The position numbers and the translations under genes were made by a program. Source: Sthenelais limicola (lineage: Eukaryota > Annelida > Polychaeta > Phyllodocida > Sigalionidae). From it: 64,000 nucleotides of DNA. Where the stretch lies: assembly GCA_942159475.1 (NCBI GenBank), contig OW804100.1, positions 5,286,127 to 5,350,126 of the forward strand, in the 5' to 3' direction. The notes beneath the pieces were generated by a model. The model saw nothing but the letters and a program-made list of their open reading frames with translations, was not told the origin of the DNA and searched no databases. How positions within the stretch are numbered: position 1 is the stretch's first letter; every line of letters begins with the position of its first letter. Positions 30,295 to 40,874 of this stretch are shown here, one piece after another.

Positions 30295-30490
30295 AAGAGA
30301 GTCCCTTGAAACGAAGGCAAAGCCTCTCGCCTCCAACCGCAAAGTGCCATTATAATTCCATTAAGACCGCAAAATGTCATTATATTCCCATTCAAACGCC
30401 TAGTCCTAAGCCAGGAAACCGATTAGCAAAGTAGGCGTACAGTCACTGACATACCTTTCTTATCTGATCTGAGGGTTTGGACCTGGAGTG
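30295..30490 (-). mobile_element. MITE family A, copy A5 (end-truncated)
   Basis: Lacks the CAGTCTAGGCCC end; the other end reads GGACCTGGAGTG. A 38-bp fragment of another copy (CAGTGTAGGCCCAAAGTTGA onward) follows at 30493-30530. Confidence 0.75.
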
Positions 30491-30530
30491 TACAGTGTAG
30501 GCCCAAAGTTGAGAGGGTCCCTTCAAATGA

Positions 30531-30993
30531 ATATTTTGGAGTAAAACATTCGCATTATGATTAATTCCAATGGAGTCGATGATCATTCTAACTGCTTGAT
30601 ATCAAAATTAATCTATATTATCTACATCTTTTCGTGTGAATATAAACAAAATCTCGACACCCACATTTGACATTGCCTTTCTCTTCTGGCAATACCTCTT
30701 TAGCTGCAAGGAGTGGCACTCCACGAGATCTCGTGGCACTCCATGAGATCTCGTTGCAAGTGAATAATTTATGCGAGGTTTGCTTCAGATCTCGTCCATG
30801 TCACATGATCGCCGTGTCGTCACGTGACAGCGCCCAGCATAGGGGACATGGGCAAGGCATGGTCAGGGTCTGATCAAAGATTAATTATGATTAATAGGGG
30901 GATGGAGGGGGGGGGGGGGGGAGGTATTCAGGGATACATTGCAATGTGATTGTGGAGGAATAGGAACACAGTATATTCTATCACAGTCTTTGT
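30531..30993. other. Non-coding with a G15 run
   Basis: Holds two CTCCAYGAGATCTCGT-like units near 30718-30756, TCACGTGA (30820-30827) and a run of 15 G (30907-30921). No gene. Confidence 0.5.
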
Positions 30994-31197
30994 CAGTCTA
31001 GGCCCAAACGTGAGAGAGTCCCTTCATACGAAGGGAAAGCCTCTCGCTTCAAACCGCAAAGTGTCATTATAATCCCATTAAGACCGCAAAATGTCATCAT
31101 ATTCCCATTTTAACGGCGAGTTTTAGGACGAGAAACCGATTAGCGAGGTAGGCTGATATACCATTCTTATCTTATCTGAGGGTTTGGACCTAGAGTG
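30994..31197 (-). mobile_element. MITE family A, copy A6
   Basis: 204 bp, CAGTCTAGGCCC to GGACCTAGAGTG. One extra 26-bp terminal unit follows to about 31221, an intermediate in the growth of the satellite at 21390. Confidence 0.85.
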
Positions 31198-31280
31198 TGA
31201 TCTGAGGGTTTGGACCACAGTTTAGACATGTCTTCAAATACCCATCCACAAGCGCCGTGCTCTAACACGTTGACCATTAT

Positions 31281-31281
31281 T

Positions 31282-31317
<36 letters not shown>

Positions 31318-31397
31318 GGAGAGGGGGAGAGAAAGGGAGAGGGAGAGAGAAAGGGAGGGGAGATAGGAGGGGGAGAGAGAGGGAGAGAGAGAGAGAA
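31281..31397. repeat. GA-rich microsatellite
   Basis: (GA)n and GGGAGA tracts on the plus strand. The open frame across it is not a gene. Confidence 0.9.
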
Positions 31398-31748
31398 ATG
31401 GAGGTGTTTATCAGTGTGAAAGTGTGTACTTTCCGCGTAGGGCTAAGGGTGCCTTAGGGGAGGCTCATACATTAGTTCCAGCTCCTGTAAACTAACAGGG
31501 CCGTAATTTATGAGCGTATTGTCTTTGGGTAGCAATCGTTTGTAGCAATGTGCACCAATCCTACAGACTATATTAAACATAGCGAAGGGACATTTCCATT
31601 CATGAGATGTTAGCTGTTATAAGCCAAGTTTCAATTTTACAGTAGATATTAATTCAAAATAATAATAATCCGTCAGCAGTAGGAGATTGAGTTTCCTCTC
31701 CACATGTTTCTCTCCTGGCGGCGGGTATCATTAATAACGCCGCCGCCG

Positions 31749-31760
31749 CCACCAGAGGGC
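31749..31760 (+). promoter_or_regulatory. CTCF-core match
   Basis: CCACCAGAGGGC, 12/12 to CCASYAGRKGGC, in a GC-rich patch (CGCCGCCGCC just before). Binding is inferred. Confidence 0.45.
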
Positions 31761-31801
31761 GGGTCCTGTACTGTAGTTGTCAGCACGCTGACCCGACCCC
31801 G

Positions 31802-31830
31802 AGCTGTCACACTCTGACAGTGTGACAGCT
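31802..31830. promoter_or_regulatory. Perfect 12-bp-arm palindrome with TGACAG sites
   Basis: AGCTGTCACACT, a 5-base loop, then AGTGTGACAGCT. Further TGACAG copies follow to 31858 (GTGACAGTTGACAG). TGACAG is the core of TALE homeodomain (TGIF/MEIS) sites. It could equally be a simple hairpin. Confidence 0.5.
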
Positions 31831-31918
31831 GATAAGTGACGGCGTGACAGTTGACAGTGTGATGGAGTTGCTCCACTGACACATAAACGCGCCCACGAGT
31901 TGCTGCTAAAGTGGATGT

Positions 31919-32155
31919 GGGTCAGTTTGTCAGAAAATGTACAATTCGCCTTCACCAATCCTCTCAAATAACCCACATTTAAGACAAAAATGAACGTCAA
32001 AATACAGTTTAACATAACAGAACTGATACTTTAAATCAATGCGATACCAAATATACTCAGATATACCTGGTACATTCTTCATTTTTCAGCCTAATTTAGG
32101 AGAATTTCTTAAATGTGTAGAACTGCCATTTGTACATTTTCTGAAAATCTGACCC
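31919..32155 (-). mobile_element. MITE family B, copy B5
   Basis: GGGTCAGTTTGTCAGAAAAT to TGAAAATCTGACCC, 237 bp, subfamily 1. Confidence 0.85.
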
Positions 32156-32538
32156 TAAAGTAGATGTAGGCGAGAGTAGCTACCGTGGATAAATTCGAAA
32201 ATTTGGCGCATTGGACTTAAACTCTTAGTAAAAGTTAGTTTCTAGTCTAGATGTTGACTTGTGTAACATGAGTTAGTTTAACAGTTTACCATGGCGCACA
32301 ACTACTGACTACATTAGACCCTTAGAAAGAATTTTTTTATATAGATTGTTTAAAATGATTACGTGGATTATTATTCAACTTTCAACGACGCGAAAACTTC
32401 TTTTTGAATTATGACAAATTTTTTTTTTATCGAAACGAAACGAAATAAAAAAAAAAGTGATTTAAGTCTTGTTTTCATCCAAGCCAAGAATCAATTGTAA
32501 TTTGTATCGATGCTCTCTAACTTGTTACAATCAAAATT
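32156..32538. other. Non-coding, nothing recognised
   Basis: AT-rich with A/T homopolymer runs. No supportable feature. Confidence 0.4.
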
Positions 32539-32767
32539 CACTCTAGGTCCAACCCCTCAGATCACACTCTAGGTCCAAACCCTCAGATCAGATACAAATG
32601 GTATGTCAGCCTACATCGCTAATGGTTTCCCGGCCTAGGACTCGGCGTTTTAATGGGAATATAATGGCATTTTACGGTCTTAATGGAATTATAATGACAC
32701 TTAGTAGTTCTGGGTGAGAGGCTTTCCCTTCGTTTGAAGGAACTCTCTCAACTTTGGGCCTAGACTG
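32539..32767 (+). mobile_element. MITE family A, copy A7 (two terminal units)
   Basis: 229 bp because the 26-bp left unit is present twice. A perfect 4-bp duplication AATT flanks it (32535-32538 and 32768-32771). Confidence 0.9.
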
Positions 32768-33097
32768 AATTAACCATGAGCCTAATGTTGAACCAACTGT
32801 GCTCAAATTGACATTTGTCAGGTTCCTGCAACCAGTGTCGTCTCACCGGTGCTTCTAGGCCACAAGGAGTGAATGTTGTGTTTATATCCATCATCAAGTC
32901 AGGCCCGACAAAGTCATCTGTTTGTTTTTATTTATCAACAATATGAAGGAATGCAAGCAGATGACCCGACCGCAAAGTTCACTTCCAAACCTTGGCACTC
33001 TATTTGGCTTTTCAATATAAACCAACATTTTCCTAATTCCAATTTGTATAGTGACCATAATAATGTACTGTTCTATGGATAAAACCATACGATTCAT

Positions 33098-33332
33098 GAG
33101 TCAGATCTTCAGAAAATGTACAATCTACAGTTCTACACATCTATCATATTCTGCTAAATTAGAGTGAAAATTGATAAATACTAGGTATACCTGAGTGTAT
33201 TCTGTAGTGTATTCATTCAAACAATCTGTTTGGTTATGTTGAACTGTATTTAGAACCTGATTTTTGTGTTAAATTTGGGTTATTTGAGAAAATTGGTGAA
33301 GACCAATTGTAGATTTTCTGGCGACTTCACCC
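33098..33332 (+). mobile_element. MITE family B, copy B6
   Basis: GAGTCAGATCTTCAGAAAAT to GGCGACTTCACCC, flanked by a perfect 4-bp duplication TCAT (33094-33097 and 33333-33336). Subfamily 2-like. Confidence 0.85.
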
Positions 33333-33801
33333 TCATGAATGATATTGAAATGACTCCCGTATGGATGGAAAACGTAGTCTCACAAGTGACAAAGCCAAAA
33401 CATAGTCTATAAAATGACACTCATCATTCCCTTTTCTCTAATTAATTCTATTTTATTTTCCATCTCTATCTTACTGTTAATTGATGAATGAGATGCCGGT
33501 GATCTGTGGCCGGCGGTCTGGGATGATCTTGGATGATCTTGGATGGGCTGCCGTCCCTAGAGGCAAGGCTTGTTTTTACTACAAGATTGTGTATAGACTA
33601 GCAGCGTATGAAAACTACAAAATAAACACGTAGGTACGGGGAGCTATGGGGTGTCAAAGGGTAGCGAATGCGGGGATGGAGTGGGGGGGGGGGGGGGGGG
33701 GGAGTGGAGGGTGCGCCGAGGGAGGGGGAAACACTGGAGGTGAGAAATCAAAGAGGGGAGGAGGTGCAGAGGAGGAGGGAGGTGTACCCTGTGGCATTTT
33801 A
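33333..33801. other. Non-coding with a G20 run
   Basis: GATGATCTTGGATGATCTTG near 33521 and a run of about 20 G (33683-33702) within a purine-rich stretch. No gene. Confidence 0.45.
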
Positions 33802-34005
33802 CACTCTAGGTCCAAATCCTCAGATCAGATAAGAATGATATGTCAGCCTACTTAGCTAATCGGTTTCCAGGCCTAGGAATCGGCGTTTTAATAGGAATAT
33901 GATGACATTTTGCGGTCTCAAAGGACTTCTAATGGCACTTTGCGGTTTGAGGCGAGAGGCTTTCCCTTCGTTTGAAGGGACTCTCTCAACTTTGGGCCTA
34001 GACTG
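33802..34005 (+). mobile_element. MITE family A, copy A8
   Basis: 204 bp, CACTCTAGGTCC to GGGCCTAGACTG. Confidence 0.88.
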
Positions 34006-35152
34006 TTTGCTGAAACGAAATAACATGGGATGGGGAGGTGTACAAAATCCAAGGAAAATAAAAGTAGGCGACGTATAGATAAAAGGCTATCATAATTAAA
34101 ATATGTAAAAGTCTCGCGTAAAAAATGCAGGCGTAAATTCGATTTAAAAAAAAAAATAAAAATCGATTCAGGAGTTAAAAGGATTTAGAAGTTAAACTCA
34201 AGAAAATAACAGCAAGTAAAATCAGGCTATTCCAATCTTCCCCGAGGAATGGGTGGCAGACTATCTGAGTGTTAAATATTAAAACACCAAATTTTCACCT
34301 TGCATGATTGACAGGTCGCGCCATTAATTGCCGACTAAGGGTTAAGGGATGAGAATTCATCCATCAGACTCAAGACAATCAAATCTCGCGTACATCTCGC
34401 CCCGCCCGAGGCCCCATAACTCTTTCATGACGATGCTCATGAATTAAAGAAGATCCAAACACAAGCTGAATAATAACAAGACCAAAATAGTGAGCTTCAG
34501 ATAAAGATAATGGTCACAAGAAGAGAGTGAAATAGGTCTCAAATTACTAGTTTACATTGTGGAAATGCCACATGTATTAAGGATATTTCACGGAGAACAT
34601 AATCGATTTTTTAAAAGAATAAGCAAAGTGTTAAACCCTTGATGGCATCCATTACCTCATGCCTTCACACCGACCCATGCATCATCGTCACAATCCTAGC
34701 AAATATAAACTGAATTATATCTCATTAACATTTCTTTAAGCAAATACTTTCATTTATAATCACAAAGTGCTTATAGAGTGTAGGGAAGACGATTATGGCG
34801 TTCATTGGTCATAACCCGCAATGCTCTCTGGGAAATAAAGGAACGCTGAGATATGAAGTGTTAAACCCACTGTAGAAATGTTACTCCATATGGCAATATT
34901 TCCCTGGGGAGAATTTGCAGGTGACAGTAACCATCAAAACATTACAGTGGCGATCATTTCTCCATAGACAGACCGGAAATGCGCCCATGGGAAATGTTTG
35001 CCGCTGCGATGAATAATTCTTTTACAAGAAAAGTCGGGAAACGGTATAACAGGGAAATGATACAGGGACATCTATACAGGCAGGCATTGTGGCAGATGCC
35101 TTATAATAGACCATCATTAACCCTATATGGAGTTTAGGCTGTATATCAATAT
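34006..35152. other. Non-coding with one PBX-PREP site
   Basis: 1.1 kb with no gene. TGATTGACAG lies at 34305-34314. Confidence 0.45.
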
Positions 35153-35354
35153 GGGTCAGATCTTCAGAAAATGCACAATCTACAGAGTGAAATGTGATAA
35201 ATACTGAGTGTATCTGAGTCTATTCTGTATTGTATTCATTCAATAAATCTGTTTGGTTATGGTGAACTCTTTTTTAACCTGATTGTCGTCTTAAATTTGG
35301 GTTATTTGAGAGGATTGGTGAAGGTCAATTGTACATTTTCTGACGATCTCACCC
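35153..35354 (+). mobile_element. MITE family B, copy B7 (short)
   Basis: GGGTCAGATCTTCAGAAAAT to TGACGATCTCACCC, 202 bp, with a loss after the left end. Subfamily 2. Confidence 0.8.
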
Positions 35355-35783
35355 ATAAGATGGTGAATTATTGCCTTTCTTATAATAGTTTGCTTGTCAT
35401 ACCAGATTCTTTACAACATATAGGGTACTATATGACGCAGCAACATACTAAACAGTACCCAGGGAAGATAATTATCAGCTAAAGTTTTGAAATGGACGGT
35501 GTATATTCCTATGGTAAATAAATAAATCATACATAATCTATCAATAACTAGACTCTGATTAGTGCTGTTATTCTTTCATTCACGATGTTTCGGACTATAG
35601 GGTGCCCTTCACCAAGGAAACATATTTACATCTAAATCTATGCAGGTAGGGACATATCCAGTTCCTGATGTTTTAAATATCTTTTTCCCCCTTCGTGACG
35701 ACTGCCATCAGGAGAATAACCTATACTTTTCATAGTGCTGCTTCTTACTATAATGTGCCCTATGGGGAGGAGGTATCACAAAA
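35355..35783. other. Non-coding; left flank repeat of MITE A9
   Basis: No gene. The last about 30 bp (GTGCCCTATGGGGAGGAGGT, ATCACAAA) recur in altered form right of the MITE. Confidence 0.45.
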
Positions 35784-35987
35784 CACTCCAGGTCCAATCC
35801 CTAGGATCAGATAAGAATGGTATGTCAGCCTACTCCGCTAATCGGTTTCCTGGCCTAGAACTCGGTGTTCTAATGGGAATATAATAACATGTTGCGGTCT
35901 AAATGGAATTGTAATGGCACTTTGCAGTTTGAGGCGAGAGGCTTTCCCTTCGTTTGAAGGGGCTCTCTCAGCTTTGGGCCTAGAGTG
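35784..35987 (+). mobile_element. MITE family A, copy A9
   Basis: 204 bp, CACTCCAGGTCC to GGGCCTAGAGTG. Both sides carry an imperfect direct repeat of about 30 bp ending GAGGTATCACAAA, much longer than the family's usual 4-bp duplication. Confidence 0.85.
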
Positions 35988-36411
35988 TGCCCTTAGTATG
36001 AGGAAGAGGTATCACAAATAGAGTCACAATTATTGTTATGATCATTATCATAATATCAACCAATGGTGGGTTATTACAGATAATGTTTTATTTATTTAAC
36101 ATAATTTTTTTCAAAACGTTCTTCAAGACAAATGTATGAGAAGAAGAAGAAAGCGATAAAGAGCGAGCAACCACCATGGAGGCTCCAGCCAGGATGTACC
36201 AACCTGAACCAGTCTAATTATATTTATTTTCGTTGATGCTACGTTAAGATGTCCGTACTGACAACCACCTACCATGAAGAACATGTCATCGGTTACTTCC
36301 TCATAACTGACTTAATTGTTACCTACATATTAGAAGTGGAGTAAGTGGAAAACCCTGCTAATTCCCTTATTATTAAATCACACAATCAGTGTTTGTTACA
36401 ATACAGGGGAA
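35988..36411. other. Non-coding, nothing recognised
   Basis: Starts with the right flank repeat of A9; otherwise AT-rich without features. Confidence 0.4.
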
Positions 36412-36637
36412 GGGTCAGATCGTCAGAAAATGTACAATTGACCTTCACCAATCCTCTCAAATAACCCAAATCGAATAAGGAAAATCAGGTTCAAAATACA
36501 GTTCAACATAACCAAACAGATTTATTGAATGAATACAATACAGAATACACTCAGTATTTATCATTTTTCACTCTAATTTAGCAGAATTTGATAGATGTGT
36601 AGAACTGTAGATTGTGCATGTTCTGAAAATCTGGCCC
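36412..36637 (-). mobile_element. MITE family B, copy B8
   Basis: GGGTCAGATCGTCAGAAAAT to TTCTGAAAATCTGGCCC, 226 bp, subfamily 2. Confidence 0.83.
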
Positions 36638-37000
36638 TGAAGTACATGGCCAGGGTAAACATAGGACAATCAATAAGGGGCTTATATGACGTCACACACA
36701 ATGCTGACGTTCATGTTTATCGCAGGTAATGTAAACCCATGAATTGCTGGTGGTGAGTAAAAAGGGAATTCACTATAACAACTGGCCTGGAATTTCCCTT
36801 CCATCAACCGGCTGATGGATTCATCTTATCTGTCTACCGCTCTATCACGTGTTACTTGTTCATCTAGACCGGTCTCGCAGGGTCTCGCAGGGTCTCGCGG
36901 CATTTTTTGTGATTACGGGCGACACGATGATACTCTCCAGACTCATGGAGACTAGAGGAAGCAATGTTTAATAGATGGACATTCCCGCCCCAGACTATTT
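36638..37000. other. Non-coding with a CRE
   Basis: TGACGTCA at 36687-36694, and three tandem GGTCTCGCAG-like units near 36871-36900. No gene. Confidence 0.45.
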
Positions 37001-37279
37001 GGGTCAGATTGTTAGAAAATGTACAATTAAACTTCACAAATCTTCTCAAATAACCCGAATTTAAGACGAAAATAAAGTTCAAAATACAGTTTAACCTAAC
37101 CAAACAGATTGCTATAATCAGTGCAATGCTCAAATAACCTATATTTCATACAAAAATAGAATCAATGCTATGCTGAATATACTCAAATTTACCCAGCATT
37201 GACCGAATTGCAGTTTAATTTAGCAGAATTTGCTAAATGTGTACGGCTGCCAATTGTACATTTTCTGAAAAGCTGACCC
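37001..37279 (-). mobile_element. MITE family B, copy B9 (with internal duplication)
   Basis: GGGTCAGATTGTTAGAAAAT to TGAAAAGCTGACCC, flanked by ATTT on both sides (36997-37000, 37280-37283). 279 bp because a central segment of about 45 bp is doubled. Subfamily 3. Confidence 0.85.
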
Positions 37280-37502
37280 ATTTGGAACCGGGACCCGTAG
37301 TGCGCCCTTAAGCGGGGAGGCACGTTAATGTAATGGCAAGGCCAAGCATTTATCAATTAATTGATCTCAGCAATAAGCTAATTTAAAAACCATCACATAA
37401 TTAATTCCTGAATTAAAAACAAATCTATAAATATATGATATCTGTAGGCATTCGATTCCAGTAAAAGAATCCCACAAAAAGAAAGGATTTTTTTTAACAT
37501 TT

Positions 37503-37853
37503 CAATAGGGGCGTTGCATGTGCCACTGCGCATGTCTGTTACAGTGCATCCTGGGATGGATTCTGATGAAATCGGACATACAAAATATTTTGCAACTTTT
37601 GTCACCGAAAATTGCCAGAATGTTTTCACCAATATCACAGCTTGAATAAATGAGCTATACGACAAAAGCATGATGGGAAAGATGGGGACGTGTGTTATGG
37701 AGACATGTATAACACTGGATATTGACACTAGAGCACTGATAGATATCCCATGCTGAACATGGCATGTTTTCTATAGATTTTAGACTGTACCATTAGTCCC
37801 ATAATTCCATTCGAATCAAGATTCAAAATGGCGGCTATGCAAATCCCCTATTG
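37503..37853 (-). mobile_element. MITE family C, copy 2
   Basis: CAATAGGGGCGTTGCA to TGCAAATCCCCTATTG, 351 bp. Contains TTCAAAATGGCGGC, the YY1-like site, in inverse. No ORF. Confidence 0.8.
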
Positions 37854-38638
37854 GGTTTCTTTTGGTATAGCTTTTGATATCACTTCTGAGTGTGATGTTC
37901 CATTCTCGCCCCTTTTCTAGTTGCTTATTTCGCTGCTGTAGTAAACCCAATTAGTCCCACTAGAGGTCGCGCCGTATTCCCCATCGCTCTATTTCGCTTA
38001 CTTCCCCCCAGTCCAGAGGGAAGGGACCTCGTGGACAGAATTTTAATTATAACCAATCATATTACAGCCCCTCCGTCACTGCGGGAGTGCAAGCTAACTT
38101 TTACTCCTGGGCCTGGGTCAAGGTCAAGGTGAAATCCAAACGAACACTGAGCAGGTCATGGGTTCAGCAGCAGGAACAGTCTACCGGCTCTACTCCTATA
38201 TCTACCCAAGGTTAATTTAAGTTAGACTCACATTAGGCAAATAAATAAAGAAGTGTTGGTGCTATGCCATGAACAATTATAATGTAGGAAGTGAACTTAT
38301 CTTCTGGGTTTGAGAAACACTTTTTTAGAGCAAAGAAATACAAAGATGCTAATGTCGCCGGTTAATATGTTGAGGTTGGTCAGTTATAGGCTCACAAAAT
38401 TTAGAAACAAAATATATTGGGTGAATCGGAAATTCAAAAACCATATTATCGTATCTGATATTTTATCATTTATTAGTTTCTTTTGTCACTCAATAAATAT
38501 CCGGTAAGAATGTAATCAGTTTCAGTTCCCTCCATAGATACACTCGACCAGAAAGTTTGCGGATGAAGTGTAAAGTAGTTTTCCAATCCGCCGCCACTCC
38601 TGGAATCACTCCCTCCCAACTTCCATTTAGGTATATAA
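37854..38638. other. Non-coding with a CTCF-like site
   Basis: CCACTAGAGGTC at 37957-37968 (11/12). No gene. Confidence 0.45.
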
Positions 38639-38872
38639 GGGTCAAATTTACAGAAAATGTACAATTGGCAGCTCTACACATTTAGTAAATTCTGCTAAAT
38701 TAGTCTGCAATTTGGTCAATACCAGGTAAATTCGAGAATATTCGACATTGCATTGATTCCAGCAATGTTTGGTTAGGTTGAACTGTATTTTTTAACTTTA
38801 TTTTCGTCTGGAATTTGGGTTATTTGAGAAGATTGGGGAAGTTGAATAGTACATATTCCGAAAATCTGACCC
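38639..38872 (+). mobile_element. MITE family B, copy B10
   Basis: GGGTCAAATTTACAGAAAAT to TTCCGAAAATCTGACCC, 234 bp, subfamily 3. Confidence 0.84.
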
Positions 38873-39185
38873 AGAGGCGGAACCCTGAGGACAAATGGGG
38901 TAGTGGTAGCCTAATGGTGATTTGATGAGGCGAGACCTGAAGCCATGTCTAGTCAATATGCTGAGTCACGGCGCCCATGTGACGTCACATACAAGATACG
39001 AGACGTCGTCACGTCATGATGTTAGGGGACAACTGACCGGTGGGCCCTGAGGTGTGGGGCCTGAGGGGGGAAGGGAAGATGCCGATGGAAGAGGGCAAAT
39101 ATGGACATAGTATATATTGGTCGTTATCATGAATCATACACTAAATCAATATTCCATATTAGGATGGGGGCACATTTGGTACATT
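38873..39185. other. Non-coding with a CRE
   Basis: TGACGTCA at 38980-38987 within ATGTGACGTCACAT, a 14-bp palindrome. Otherwise nothing recognised. Confidence 0.45.
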
Positions 39186-39521
39186 CAATAGGGGACTTGC
39201 ATAGCCGCCATTTTGAATTTTGACTTTCGCCATGGAATTATGGGACTAATGGCACAGTGTAAAATCTATAGAAAACATGCCATGTTCAGCATCGAACATT
39301 TATCAGAGCTCTAATGTCAATATCCGGGATGTGTTATACATGTTTCCCATGTTTCCCATCATGCATTTGCTTATCATAGATCATTTATAAAAGCTCTGAT
39401 ATTGGTTAAAATATTCTTGCAATTTTCGATAAAACTGTTGCTGTATATTTGTATTTCAATAGAATCCATCCCATGATGCATGTAACAAACATGCGCAGTG
39501 GCACCTGCAACTCCCCTATTG
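39186..39521 (+). mobile_element. MITE family C, copy 3
   Basis: CAATAGGGGACTTGCA to TGCAACTCCCCTATTG, 336 bp, with the cleanest termini of the family. GCCGCCATTTTGAA lies near the left end. Confidence 0.82.
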
Positions 39522-39829
39522 GAGAGACAGGAAATTGTAAAACAGCATGAAGTACGGATATGTTTATAAAATCTTTAATTAACTAAATTCGCGGTACTTG
39601 ATTAAGTATAATTAGTACAGTGTGAAATAGCACTACTGTGTTGGCACATTCCTGAGACATGCAACAAGTGGTGAATGTTCCACAGCCCTGGACATTGTCA
39701 CAGTTGCCACGCGTGCAATCAGTGCAATGTTGAAGAAGTGGTTACGGCCTTTTCCATTTCCCTAACTCTTATTATAACTTATTAATTACTACTTAGACAC
39801 ATTCAACTAATGCCACTATATGTCTTAGT

Positions 39830-40020
39830 CTACACTCTATACGCGTCCTGTAGGCAGTATTTGTATTTATATTTTTATTGATAGCATTTCATCATTTACA
39901 GATAATAATTCTCAGCATATCATGAAAAAATAAATAAAGTTATCATGTAAACATCAAAGCCCGCAACTTACGGTTAACCCTATGGAACGCCACTGCCTAC
40001 AATACGCGTATAGAGTGTAG
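39830..40020. mobile_element. MITE family J (single copy)
   Basis: A 29-bp inverted repeat with two mismatches: CTACACTCTATACGCGTCCT onward at the left, and at the right, inverted, CTACACTCTATACGCGTATT onward. 191 bp, AT-rich, no ORF. Confidence 0.7.
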
Positions 40021-40390
40021 TGGCCCAATATTTCTTTTATGCACTATAGGAACATATCTAGTTCTTTCAATCATACAGTTTTTTTTGAATTAGGGAACAA
40101 GCGTAGGTGTCCATCTAACACCTGAGTTAGACAAAATGTGTGCATGTGTGTGTGTCTGATGTGTATGTTCACTCGAACACCATCCCTCACTGATCGGATT
40201 CTGATGATACGATTAGTTACAGCAATTAGGATTCTCATCCATCTATAGCCAAGACCTACCTCCCTTTACTCTCATATCATATCTAGATACATGTACATGT
40301 ACTAAACACTCTCTTGACATACATTTTATCCTCTTCCCTCTGATCATTGCCTTTCCCCGTGTCTTTTCCTTCTACCCTTCCGAATGCATG
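40021..40390. other. Non-coding, nothing recognised
   Basis: A short TG repeat near 40139-40152; nothing else. Confidence 0.4.
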
Positions 40391-40612
40391 GTCCTGGATA
40401 AGACCATGCATTGCCTTTCTGTCTCTTTTCTCTGTCTCTCCCTTCTTCCCTATCACTATTTCCTGGATAAGACCATGCAGTGCCTTTCTGTCTCTTTTCT
40501 CTGTCTCTCTCCCTTCTTCTCTATCACTATTTCCTGGATAAGACCATGCAGTGCCTTTCTGTCTCTTTTCTCTGTCCCTCTGTCCCTTCTTCTCTATCTC
40601 TATTTCCTGGGT
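40391..40612 (+). repeat. About 70-bp tandem repeat, 3 copies
   Basis: Units start at about 40391, 40460 and 40531 with TCCTGGATAAGACCATGCAK and a CT-rich tail. The same unit, in inverse, makes the array at 49009-49465. Confidence 0.88.
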
Positions 40613-40628
40613 ATGAACATAAACTGCC

Positions 40629-40874
40629 TCCCTCTCAGCTCTCCCGCCCTTGATATAACCATATTATATGTGTTGATAAGGGCGTAAAGCAACCAATCTC
40701 ACTCACTCACTCCCTCTCAGCTCTCCCGCCCTTAATATAACCATATTAAATGTGTTGATAAGGGCGTAAAGCAACCAATCTCACTCACTCACTCCCTCTC
40801 AGCTCTCCCGCCCTTGATATAACCATATTATATGTGTTGATAAGGGCGTAAAGCAACCAATCTCACTCACTCAA
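40629..40874 (+). repeat. 82-bp tandem repeat, 3 copies
   Basis: Units start at 40629, 40711 and 40793 (TCCCTCTCAGCTCTCCCGCC onward, ending CAATCTCACTCACTCAC). AAGGGCGTAAAGCAACCAAT followed by CACTCACTC looks like a SINE-type 3' end, which is an inference. Confidence 0.88.
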
